A stretch of 6,838 nt of DNA from an uncultured Selenomonas sp. GTDB taxonomy: Bacteria; Bacillota; Negativicutes; Selenomonadales; Selenomonadaceae. The stretch covers positions 1-6,838 of the forward strand of contig CALIBA010000194.1 in NCBI GenBank assembly GCA_938045435.1. The letters run 5' to 3'. The position numbers were made by a program, and so were the translations under genes. The notes beneath the pieces are model-generated. The model worked only from the letters and a program-made list of their open reading frames with translations, had not been told where the DNA came from and did no database searches. Positions 1 through 5,502 of this stretch are shown here, piece after piece; position 1 is the first letter of the stretch, and each line of letters begins with the position of its first letter.

Positions 1-675
1 GCAGCCTATGTGGGCGTTCCGTTTATTCTTGTATTGAAGCAGCCAGACCTTGGCACTTCGTTGGTGTTTTTAGCCATTTTCGTTGGAATGATATTTATTG
101 CAGGGATTCGGCTACGGTTCCTTATGGGTTTTTTTGTCGCCGGAATGGCAGCACTTCCTGTTGTTTGGCATTTTTTGAAGGACTATCAGAAAATGCGCAT
201 CATGGTATTCCTTGATCCCAACGTTGACCCGCTGGGTGCAGGGTATCACATCATCCAATCCAAAATTGCGATTGGCTCCGGCATGCTCTTTGGCAAGGGG
301 CTGTTTGGGGGGACGCAGAGCCAGCTGAACTTTCTGCCCGAAAATCATACGGATTTCATCTTTTCTGTTGTAGGGGAAGAACTTGGGTTTGTTGGGTGTG
401 TGATTCTGCTCTTACTTTATCTTGTTATTCTATGGCGCGGCCTTCAGATTGCACGTGATGCAAGTGATACGTTTGGTCGCCTCCTGGCAGTTGGGATCAC
501 CTCAATGATAGCCTTTCATGTGCTTGTCAATGTTGGCATGACCATGGGGATTATGCCTGTCACTGGGATCCCGCTCCCCTTGATGAGTTATGGCGTGAGT
601 TCTTTGACGACGAATATCATGGCAATAGCCATCCTGCTTAATATTCGCCTTCGACGACAAAAGTTATTGTTTTAG
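1..675 (+). CDS. rodA: RodA, SEDS-family peptidoglycan glycosyltransferase (5' end missing)
   Basis: Polytopic inner-membrane enzyme that polymerises lipid II glycan strands, working with a class B PBP in the elongasome during side-wall growth. The reading frame is open from base 1, so the gene starts upstream; the 224 codons seen are roughly the last 60 percent of a protein that is usually 370-420 residues. Visible SEDS marks, numbered within the fragment, are KQPDLGTS (13-20), the extracytoplasmic PENHTDFIF (113-121) and GIPLPLMSYG (189-198). The Asp of HTDFIF (codon 352-354) corresponds, as I recall the family, to the essential catalytic Asp. Several long hydrophobic membrane segments alternate with short polar loops, and the C-terminus is basic (RLRRQK). 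RodA is preferred over FtsW because of the PENHTDFIF form and the short C-terminal tail. The final motif reads SYGVSS where many homologues have SYGGSS. A terminator follows 15 nt after the stop, so rodA appears to end its transcription unit. Confidence 0.93.
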   Translation, partial: AAYVGVPFILVLKQPDLGTSLVFLAIFVGMIFIAGIRLRFLMGFFVAGMAALPVVWHFLKDYQKMRIMVFLDPNVDPLGAGYHIIQSKIAIGSGMLFGKGLFGGTQSQLNFLPENHTDFIFSVVGEELGFVGCVILLLLYLVILWRGLQIARDASDTFGRLLAVGITSMIAFHVLVNVGMTMGIMPVTGIPLPLMSYGVSSLTTNIMAIAILLNIRLRRQKLLF

Positions 676-689
676 ATGAAAGACGATGT

Positions 690-727
690 GAGGCTGCCTG
701 CCTTCGTGCAGCAGCCTCTTTTATTAT
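690..727 (+). terminator. Intrinsic terminator after rodA
   Basis: GAGGCTG (690-696) pairs with CAGCCTC (712-718). The stem continues with CTGC (698-701) pairing with GCAG (708-711) around one bulged C and the loop CTTCGT. The stem is GC-rich, about 11 bp, and is followed directly by TTTTATTAT. This is a textbook rho-independent terminator for + strand transcription. It lies 15 nt after the rodA stop and about 30 nt before the next start codon. Confidence 0.9.
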
Positions 728-758
728 ATGTAAACGATGTGGAGGATCGAATAAAGAA

Positions 759-3368
759 ATGGTACAGCTTGATCATGGTGTCCTGCAATCCGTGCTGAAA
801 CCTGCGCGCTATATAGGAGGCGAATGGAATGCGATACGAAAAGACTGGACGCATGTGCGCTGCAAATTCGCACTCGCTCTGCCCGATGTATATGAAGTTG
901 GCATGAGCAATCTCGGACTATCCATTCTCTATGAGATCCTCAATCGCCGTGAGGACATTGCTGCCGAACGGGTCTATGCACCATGGATTGATATGGAGGA
1001 GAAGATGCGGGAATATGGGATACCGCTCTTTTCGCTTGAATCCCGGCAGGAACTTACAGCATTTGATTTTCTAGGGTTTTCATTGCAGTATGAGATGATT
1101 TATTCCAATGTGCTTAATATGCTCGATCTCGCCGGGATACCGCTCTTTGCACGGGAGCGCGATGAAAGTGCTCCGTTTATTGTTGGAGGGGGGCCCTGTG
1201 TTTACAATGTAGAGCCTGTTGCAGATTTCTTTGATTTCTTTATCGTCGGTGAGGGTGAGGAGGTTATTTTAGAGGTATGTGATACTTTTATCGCGTGGGA
1301 TGCGGGGGGCAGACAGGGAGGCCGCCGAGAATTTCTCACACGCCTGCTTCTTGTCGATGGTATTTATGTCCCCTCGTTCTATGCGCCCATATATGACGAA
1401 AAAGGGAATTTTTCTAAACTGCACCCGCTTCATCCTGCGGCACGCCCGGTAATCTATAAGCGGGTCGTACGAGATATGGATGATGTTATATCCGTAGAGA
1501 ATCCCATTGTGCCTTATATGGATATTGTGCATAATCGTTTACTGCTTGAGCTTTTTCGTGGATGCTCACGTGGCTGTCGTTTTTGTCAGGCAGGGATTTC
1601 CTATCGTCCAGCACGTGAGCGCACCGAAGAGCAGCTGCGAAAAATGGCACATGGACTTGTAGAGGCCACAGGCTATGATGAAATGAGTCTCACATCACTA
1701 TCATCTGCGGATTACTCCTGCCTCGGGAAGCTTGTGGATGATCTCATGACGGATTTTCACAAAGAGCAGATTAGTTTTTCCCTTCCATCTCTGCGCATTG
1801 ACAGTTTTTCTATTGGGCTTGCACATAAGATGCAGCAAGTGCGGAAATCAGGACTTACATTTGCTCCCGAAGCGGGAACGCAGCGTCTTCGGGATGTCAT
1901 CAACAAGGGGGTCACGGAGGAGCATTTACTTGAAGCTTGCAGTGCAGCATTTCAGTATGGGTGGAAACAGGTAAAACTCTATTTTATGATGGGGCTTCCG
2001 ACAGAAACCGATGAAGATATTATCGGAATCGCCCATCTAGCCCAAAAGGTTGTGGATCTTTATGTCAAGATCAACGGACGCCGCGGCTGCAAGGTGACGG
2101 TTTCCGTTTCCTGTTTTGTTCCTAAACCGTTTACGCCGTTTCAATGGTTTGGGCAGCTGCCCCTCGAAGAATTTCAGCGGCGTCAACAGCTGCTCAAGGA
2201 ACATATTACAGACCGTGCTATCTCGTTCCACTATCATGATGCGCGCCTTTCTGTCATTGAAGGTGTTTTTGCCCGCGGTGACCGCCGACTGTCCGCTGCT
2301 CTTTATGAAGCATGGAAGGGGGGCGCAAAGTTTGATGGCTGGTCAGATCTTTTTGATGACCGTATTTACCACAAGGCTTTTGATAAATGTGGGATTGACT
2401 GGACATATTTCAGCCGCCGTACCCGTGCGATTGGAGAGCCTCTGCCATGGGCGCATACGTCACCTGGCGTGTTGGAACGCTTTTTGCGATTGGAGTGGCA
2501 GAAAGCACTTTCTGCATCGTTGACGGCAGATTGTCGGCGGACATTTTGTACTGGCTGCGGTGTTTGTCCAAATCTAGGGGTGGATGTCATTGACTATGAG
2601 AGCAAAGAAAAAAGGCGTGTATCTATCGCGCAGGAAGTGACGCAAATATTGCCGGAGCATACAAAAAAATCCATAAAAAATTGCCCGCCCATCATCTATC
2701 GGGGGCAGCTCACGAAGGGAGAGCAGCTGCGCTACGTATCGCATCTTGACTATGCAAATCTCTTTGTACGAGCCTGCAAGCGTGCGCATCTCCCTATGGC
2801 ATACTCTGAAGGATTCAATCCCCATATGAAAGTAGCTTTTGCCTCAGCACTCTCCCTAGGTGCAGCTAGTGATGCTGAGTATGTGGACTTTGAGATGACG
2901 GAGAAAATGGCGCCGTCAGAGGTGATAGAACGCCTGCGCAGCAGCCTTCCTCCAGGCATTGATATTGTACGTCTGCGCATATTGGAAGGAAAACATCCTG
3001 CACTGATGGCGCAGGTGGATGAGGCACGCTATCGTGTTGTCGTTCCTTCTCAAGGAAATATACAGCAAATACGGGATGCTGTACAGCGCTATCATGCGGC
3101 GAAAACTGCTGTATGGCATCGTGTGACGCCAAAGAAGAAGCGCGAAATCGAGACAAAACGCTATGTAAAATCCCCCTTTCAAGTTTACCTTGAAGAAGGC
3201 ATCTTGACGATCTATATGGCGCTTGTCATCACACCGAGTGGAAGTGTCAAGCCAGTTGAAATCCTAGCGCTTATGGCACAGCAATTTGGACTTCCTGTTG
3301 ATGTGAATGCAGCCCTTGTGACGCGGATAGGGCTGTTCTCTGGTGGTAAAGCAGTCATTGATAAATGA
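759..3368 (+). CDS. Fused B12-binding-like radical SAM protein + DUF2344 radical SAM-associated domain (TIGR03960/TIGR03936 type)
   Basis: A cytosolic iron-sulfur protein of 869 residues whose reaction is unknown to me. Residues about 30-200 form a Rossmann-like B12-binding-type domain (LALPDVYEVGMSNLGLS, IVGGGP at 141-146, VGEGEE at 163-168), but no DxHxxG cobalamin-ligand motif is visible. The radical SAM core (about 255-500) carries CSRGCRFC, with Cys269, Cys273 and Cys276 as the CxxxCxxC ligands of the SAM-binding 4Fe-4S cluster, followed by FAPEAGTQRLRD (368-379). A second cluster, Cys592 and Cys597-x2-Cys600-x2-Cys603, lies before the C-terminal domain. Residues about 645-850 match the DUF2344 type (YRGQLTKGEQLRYVSHLD, SEGFNPHMK). 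In many Firmicutes the two halves are separate adjacent genes. The start is set by conservation of the opening VQLDHGVLQSVLKPARY; GGAGG at 741-745 is 13 nt away, an unusually long spacer. The gene lies just after a terminator and no clear promoter is seen. Confidence 0.9.
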   Translation: MVQLDHGVLQSVLKPARYIGGEWNAIRKDWTHVRCKFALALPDVYEVGMSNLGLSILYEILNRREDIAAERVYAPWIDMEEKMREYGIPLFSLESRQELTAFDFLGFSLQYEMIYSNVLNMLDLAGIPLFARERDESAPFIVGGGPCVYNVEPVADFFDFFIVGEGEEVILEVCDTFIAWDAGGRQGGRREFLTRLLLVDGIYVPSFYAPIYDEKGNFSKLHPLHPAARPVIYKRVVRDMDDVISVENPIVPYMDIVHNRLLLELFRGCSRGCRFCQAGISYRPARERTEEQLRKMAHGLVEATGYDEMSLTSLSSADYSCLGKLVDDLMTDFHKEQISFSLPSLRIDSFSIGLAHKMQQVRKSGLTFAPEAGTQRLRDVINKGVTEEHLLEACSAAFQYGWKQVKLYFMMGLPTETDEDIIGIAHLAQKVVDLYVKINGRRGCKVTVSVSCFVPKPFTPFQWFGQLPLEEFQRRQQLLKEHITDRAISFHYHDARLSVIEGVFARGDRRLSAALYEAWKGGAKFDGWSDLFDDRIYHKAFDKCGIDWTYFSRRTRAIGEPLPWAHTSPGVLERFLRLEWQKALSASLTADCRRTFCTGCGVCPNLGVDVIDYESKEKRRVSIAQEVTQILPEHTKKSIKNCPPIIYRGQLTKGEQLRYVSHLDYANLFVRACKRAHLPMAYSEGFNPHMKVAFASALSLGAASDAEYVDFEMTEKMAPSEVIERLRSSLPPGIDIVRLRILEGKHPALMAQVDEARYRVVVPSQGNIQQIRDAVQRYHAAKTAVWHRVTPKKKREIETKRYVKSPFQVYLEEGILTIYMALVITPSGSVKPVEILALMAQQFGLPVDVNAALVTRIGLFSGGKAVIDK

Positions 3369-3417
3369 TGATCGGCTGACCATCGGAAGATTTCTCTGCA
3401 ATTAAAGAGGTTTTCGG

Positions 3418-4185
3418 CTACGCGGGTGCGAAATAGAGCTTTTGTATGTAGTCCCGAACTTCGATCAGATTGGAGGGAATCAGGTGAATATTGTAGCCGA
3501 TGAACATGGGGGAGGTTGCGAAGCGAGGGATGATTTTGATGAAAACATCCTCGCCGTCATTGTAGAAAAATATATTGTAGCTATTGAGCCGTCTGAGAAA
3601 TTGATTCATTAAAAAGTCTACGGCGATTTGAATATAGTCCGCAATAGTGTCTGTTTTAGAGGCGTCCTGCGGAATGATGTTCAGCTCCCAGAATCCAATG
3701 CTCGGCTGTGTTGATATATTCAGCGTAACACCGTCCTGCTGCGCAATCGTAAGCCCCTCAAATATATAGTGCTGGAACGTAAGCTTCTGTTGAAACTGAG
3801 GAAAACCGACGAGTTGCATATGCGGGTGGCGCATCGTGCCGCCGGAATAATGTCCGTAGTTCTTGAAAAAGAGTACAGTGTCATATTTGCCACTGCGGCG
3901 CATCCGCGACCAATGCATCATGCCAAAAGCAATGAGCCGGTGCATGTGCTCGCTGGTGTAGTGCGGCATATCCGTATCGCATTCTTTTCCTTCGATAAGG
4001 ACATATTGATCGGCACCCTCAAGGACGTTATATTTATTCCGCAGCAGGATAATATCATCGTCGGTTGCAATAATACCCGTTAATTGCTCCGGCTTGCAGA
4101 ATGGACAGGAGGCATCTTTATGGATGATGTTCTCCGGCTTTTTTCGTCCAATGTCTGTATTAAAATATGCAAAATTTATATCCAT
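3418..4185 (-). CDS. DUF4931-type protein, GalT/HIT-like fold
   Basis: Encodes 255 residues from the ATG at 4185. Two parts point to the galactose-1-phosphate uridylyltransferase branch of the HIT superfamily: CPFC (Cys27, Cys30), placed like the N-terminal zinc-site cysteines of GalT, and NYGHYSGGTM followed by HPHMQ (His120-Pro-His122-Met-Gln124). In GalT-type enzymes the second His of HPHxQ is the nucleophile that carries the nucleotidyl group. The C-terminal PRFATSPMFIGYNIHLIP (220-237) matches the PRF.TSPLF.GY signature I associate with DUF4931. A nucleotidyl-transfer or nucleotide-hydrolase reaction is plausible, but the substrate is unknown. There is no signal peptide or membrane segment, so it is probably cytosolic. 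The gene converges on the radical SAM gene (49 bp gap), is divergent from rplU, and has its own promoter. Length is typical for the family as I know it and no damage is visible. Confidence 0.82.
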   Translation of the reverse strand: MDINFAYFNTDIGRKKPENIIHKDASCPFCKPEQLTGIIATDDDIILLRNKYNVLEGADQYVLIEGKECDTDMPHYTSEHMHRLIAFGMMHWSRMRRSGKYDTVLFFKNYGHYSGGTMRHPHMQLVGFPQFQQKLTFQHYIFEGLTIAQQDGVTLNISTQPSIGFWELNIIPQDASKTDTIADYIQIAVDFLMNQFLRRLNSYNIFFYNDGEDVFIKIIPRFATSPMFIGYNIHLIPSNLIEVRDYIQKLYFAPA

Positions 4186-4191
4186 AAGCAA

Positions 4192-4195
4192 CTCC
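4192..4195 (-). promoter_or_regulatory. Ribosome binding site deciding the DUF4931 gene start
   Basis: On the - strand, GGAG lies 6 nt before the ATG at 4185, which is ideal spacing. An in-frame TTG at 4197-4195 would add four residues but overlaps this GGAG and has no site of its own, so the ATG is chosen. The bases CTCCAAGGAG (4192-4201) also form a tiny inverted repeat around the site. Confidence 0.7.
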
Positions 4196-4222
4196 AAGGA
4201 GATAAGAAAAATATCTACATTA

Positions 4223-4252
4223 ACTATACTATTTTTACTATAGGGAAATCAA
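4223..4252 (-). promoter_or_regulatory. Promoter candidate for the DUF4931 gene
   Basis: On the - strand a -35-like TTGATT (4252-4247) and a -10 TATAGT (4228-4223) are separated by 18 nt in a strongly AT-rich stretch. This would start transcription near 4216, giving a 5' UTR of about 30 nt containing the GGAG site. Both hexamers are close to the sigma-A consensus. This is prediction by eye only. Confidence 0.55.
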
Positions 4253-4308
4253 TGAATATGAGTGATTTTTATGACAGATTATGAGGAATAAGGGGGATCA
4301 TATCAGAC

Positions 4309-4337
4309 TTGACAGCATTGTGGGAATATGTTATCAT
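4309..4337 (+). promoter_or_regulatory. Sigma-70/sigma-A promoter of the rplU operon
   Basis: TTGACA (4309-4314) is a perfect -35. A spacer of exactly 17 nt leads to TATCAT (4332-4337), which matches the -10 consensus at five of six positions. Transcription would start near 4343, about 115 nt before the rplU start codon. This is the strongest promoter-like sequence in the window, as expected for a ribosomal protein operon. Confidence 0.85.
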
Positions 4338-4342
4338 CCTTT

Positions 4343-4458
4343 ACCGTAGGCGTATAGCCGGTTTGGGCAAAGACCCATCTCCAACCGCACGGCGAGGTTT
4401 TATCAAATCGGAGCATCCGAACCGTAGCCGGCGAGTAACGACATAGGGAGGTGTTTTC
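4343..4458 (+). promoter_or_regulatory. Structured 5' leader of rplU, candidate L21 leader
   Basis: Untranslated stretch of about 115 nt between the rplU promoter and start codon, rich in complementary segments. Hand-found helices are CGGTT (4359-4363) with AACCG (4383-4387), GGG (4365-4367) with CCC (4374-4376), and TCGGA (4408-4412) with TCCGA (4416-4420), a 5 bp hairpin with loop GCA. CGGC (4390-4393) can pair with either GCCG 4357-4360 or GCCG 4427-4430. There is no U-tract, so any control is more likely at translation than by termination. Autoregulatory L21 leaders upstream of rplU are known in Firmicutes (Rfam L21_leader); assignment to that family rests on position and structure and was not searched. 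The Shine-Dalgarno sequence AGGGAGGTG (4445-4453) lies at its 3' end. Confidence 0.65.
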
Positions 4459-4770
4459 ATGTATGCAATCGTAAAGACGGGCGGCAAACAGTACAAAGTT
4501 GCAGAGGGCGATACCATTTTCGTGGAGAAGCTTGCGGCAGACGAAGGTGAAGCCGTTGTTTTCGATGAGGTTCTGACTGTTGTTGACGGTACGAATGTCA
4601 AAGTTGGACGTCCAATGGTAGAGGGCGCAAAAGTGACCGGAAAGGTCGCAGCGCATGGCAAGGGGAAGAAGATCCTTGTATTCAAATACAAGGCAAAATC
4701 CAACTACCGCAAGCGCCAAGGGCATCGTCAGCCATTCACGAAAGTTGTCATTGAGAAAATTGAGGCGTAA
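4459..4770 (+). CDS. rplU: Large-subunit ribosomal protein L21 (bL21)
   Basis: A 103-residue protein of the 50S subunit that binds 23S rRNA. The opening YAIVKTGGKQYKV is the diagnostic L21 start, and the C-terminal signature YRKRQGHRQPFTKV (about 84-97) is intact. Length equals the usual 100-105 residues. The ATG is preceded by AGGGAGGTG (4445-4453) with a 5 nt spacer, a very strong ribosome binding site. It is the first gene of the rplU-prp-rpmA unit, transcribed from the promoter at 4309-4337. The last codons carry GAGG (4762-4765), which serves as the ribosome binding site for prp. Confidence 0.98.
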   Translation: MYAIVKTGGKQYKVAEGDTIFVEKLAADEGEAVVFDEVLTVVDGTNVKVGRPMVEGAKVTGKVAAHGKGKKILVFKYKAKSNYRKRQGHRQPFTKVVIEKIEA

Positions 4771-4773
4771 TTT

Positions 4774-5094
4774 TTGATTGCGGTCGAGATTTTTATCAAT
4801 GCGCAGGGAAAGATCAAGGGCTTTGAAGTTACGGGGCACAGCGGGACTGCACCGAAGGGGAAGGACATCATATGTGCCGGTGTATCGGCACTGACACAGT
4901 CTGCTCTTCTCGGGATTATGGAGCATCTGCATCGCGCGGTCAGTTATCACATTGCGAGTGGAAATCTCGAAATACAGCTCAACGATGCGCCCGATGATTT
5001 TACAGAAGCAATTTTGCGAACCATGTATATGGGGCTTGCAGAGATTGCAAAAACAAGTCCCAAAGGACTGCGAATTTATGAAATAAAGGGGTGA
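4774..5094 (+). CDS. prp: Ribosomal-processing cysteine protease Prp
   Basis: Cysteine protease of 106 residues (YsxB/DUF464 family) that cuts the N-terminal extension from ribosomal protein L27 in Firmicutes and relatives; the cut is essential in Staphylococcus aureus. The catalytic pair is visible: GHSG with His22 and ICAGVSAL with Cys34, plus the conserved Asp31 just before the Cys. The gene begins 3 nt after rplU with TTG at 4774-4776. The start is supported by GAGG inside the end of rplU (4762-4765, 8 nt spacer) and by the family-typical beginning of a short beta strand (IAVEIFINAQG). The weak start codon and tight packing suggest translational coupling to rplU with low output, fitting an enzyme needed in smaller amounts than ribosomal proteins. 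It is encoded between L21 and its substrate L27, the usual Firmicute order. Confidence 0.95.
   Translation: MIAVEIFINAQGKIKGFEVTGHSGTAPKGKDIICAGVSALTQSALLGIMEHLHRAVSYHIASGNLEIQLNDAPDDFTEAILRTMYMGLAEIAKTSPKGLRIYEIKG
5085..5091 (+). promoter_or_regulatory. Ribosome binding site that places the rpmA start at 5100
   Basis: AAAGGGG (5085-5091), continuing as GGGGTGA, lies 8 nt before GTG 5100-5102. For the other in-frame GTG at 5091-5093 the site would overlap the start codon, which cannot work well. The site overlaps the end of prp, so translation of rpmA is probably coupled to prp. Confidence 0.7.
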
Positions 5095-5099
5095 GCAGA

Positions 5100-5393
5100 G
5101 TGTTCTCATTTGATTTGCAGCTTTTTGCACACAAGAAAGGTGTCAGTTCGACGCGCAATGGACGTGACAGTCATTCCAAGCGCCTTGGTGTGAAGGAACA
5201 AGCTGGTACGCATGTACGGGCAGGCAGCATACTCGTTCGACAGCGCGGAACGCATTTCCATCCGGGTCATAATGTTGGCATCGGTAAGGATGATACCATT
5301 TTCGCTAAGATTGACGGCAAGGTTGCTTTCGAGCGCAAAGGACGCCACCAACGCCAAATCAGTGTGTATCCGCTCGCGGAAAACGCTGTTTGA
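5100..5393 (+). CDS. rpmA: Large-subunit ribosomal protein L27 precursor with Prp-cleavable N-terminus (bL27)
   Basis: A 97-residue precursor from GTG 5100. It starts MFSFDLQLFA, followed by HKKGVSSTRNGRDSHSKRLG, the normal start of bacterial L27. By analogy with S. aureus, Prp should cut after Ala10, leaving an 87-residue mature protein whose N-terminal tail (HKKG) reaches toward the peptidyl-transferase centre of the 50S subunit. The conserved core RGTHFHPGHNVG (about 50-61) and the KDDTIFAKIDGKV stretch are intact. A GTG at 5091 would add MSR but overlaps the ribosome binding site; the 5100 start also gives the compact leader seen in relatives. The gene starts 5 nt after the prp stop and is the last of its unit, ending 17 nt before a terminator hairpin. 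Confidence 0.95.
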   Translation: MFSFDLQLFAHKKGVSSTRNGRDSHSKRLGVKEQAGTHVRAGSILVRQRGTHFHPGHNVGIGKDDTIFAKIDGKVAFERKGRHQRQISVYPLAENAV

Positions 5394-5410
5394 TTTTTGC
5401 TATAACGGAT

Positions 5411-5440
5411 GCCTGTACCTTATAGGTGCAGGCTCTTTTA
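5411..5440 (+). terminator. Intrinsic terminator after rpmA
   Basis: GCCTGTACCT (5411-5420) pairs with AGGTGCAGGC (5424-5433) as 10 bp with one T-G wobble and a TAT loop, followed by TCTTTT. It closes the rplU-prp-rpmA unit. The tail is short and interrupted by one C, so some readthrough into obgE is possible. Confidence 0.82.
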
Positions 5441-5487
5441 GAAGCTGTTTTCACAAGTGACGTGCAGCACTTGCGAAAGCAGCTTCT
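5440..5487 (+). repeat. Long imperfect inverted repeat (hairpin) just before obgE
   Basis: AGAAGCTGTTTTC (5440-5452) pairs with GAAAGCAGCTTCT (5475-5487). After a single A-C mismatch (5453 and 5474), CAAGTG (5454-5459) pairs with CACTTG (5468-5473) around the 8 nt loop ACGTGCAG. That makes about 19 bp with one wobble and one mismatch. Only TT follows it, so it is not a classical terminator. It ends 5 nt before the obgE ribosome binding site (AGGGGG, 5493-5498). It may be an RNA element in the obgE leader, a backup stop for the preceding unit, or one copy of a dispersed palindromic repeat. Confidence 0.75.
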
Positions 5488-5502
5488 TATATAGGGGGAC
5501 AT

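Noticed and set aside
10..12. GTG as the start codon of rodA
   Set aside because: The frame is open upstream to base 1 and the protein would lack the first membrane segments of RodA; this is an internal valine codon.
720..758. Promoter for the radical SAM gene
   Set aside because: TATTAT (722-727) resembles a -10, but the bases 17 nt upstream lie in the terminator hairpin and do not resemble a -35.
816..826. AGGAGG followed closely by ATG inside the radical SAM gene, possible internal start
   Set aside because: The ATG at 824 is not in the gene's frame and the spacer is only 3 nt; coincidental.
2116..2523. Open frame of 135 codons in another + frame inside the radical SAM gene
   Set aside because: Its composition looks like a frame-shifted reading of the conserved host gene and no domain is seen.
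3369..3417. Bidirectional terminator between the convergent genes
   Set aside because: Only a 4 bp CTCT/AGAG pairing and short imperfect repeats are present, with no T-tract on either strand; nothing in this gap is convincing.
4252..4284. Short frame of 10 codons (MNMSDFYDRL) upstream of the rplU promoter
   Set aside because: Lies upstream of the rplU transcription start, has only a weak AGGG site and overlaps the - strand promoter; no evidence of expression.
5091..5093. GTG as rpmA start, overlapping the prp stop as GTGA
   Set aside because: The only good ribosome binding site (5085-5091) overlaps it; GTG 5100 has correct spacing and gives the family-typical N-terminus.
4303..5130. Long open frame of 275 codons on the - strand
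   Set aside because: It lies antisense across the rplU promoter and leader, rplU and prp, resembles no family I know, and is a shadow of well-conserved genes.
5394..5502. Promoter for obgE
   Set aside because: TTATAT (5487-5492) and TATAAC (5401-5406) resemble -10 boxes but have no -35 at suitable spacing.
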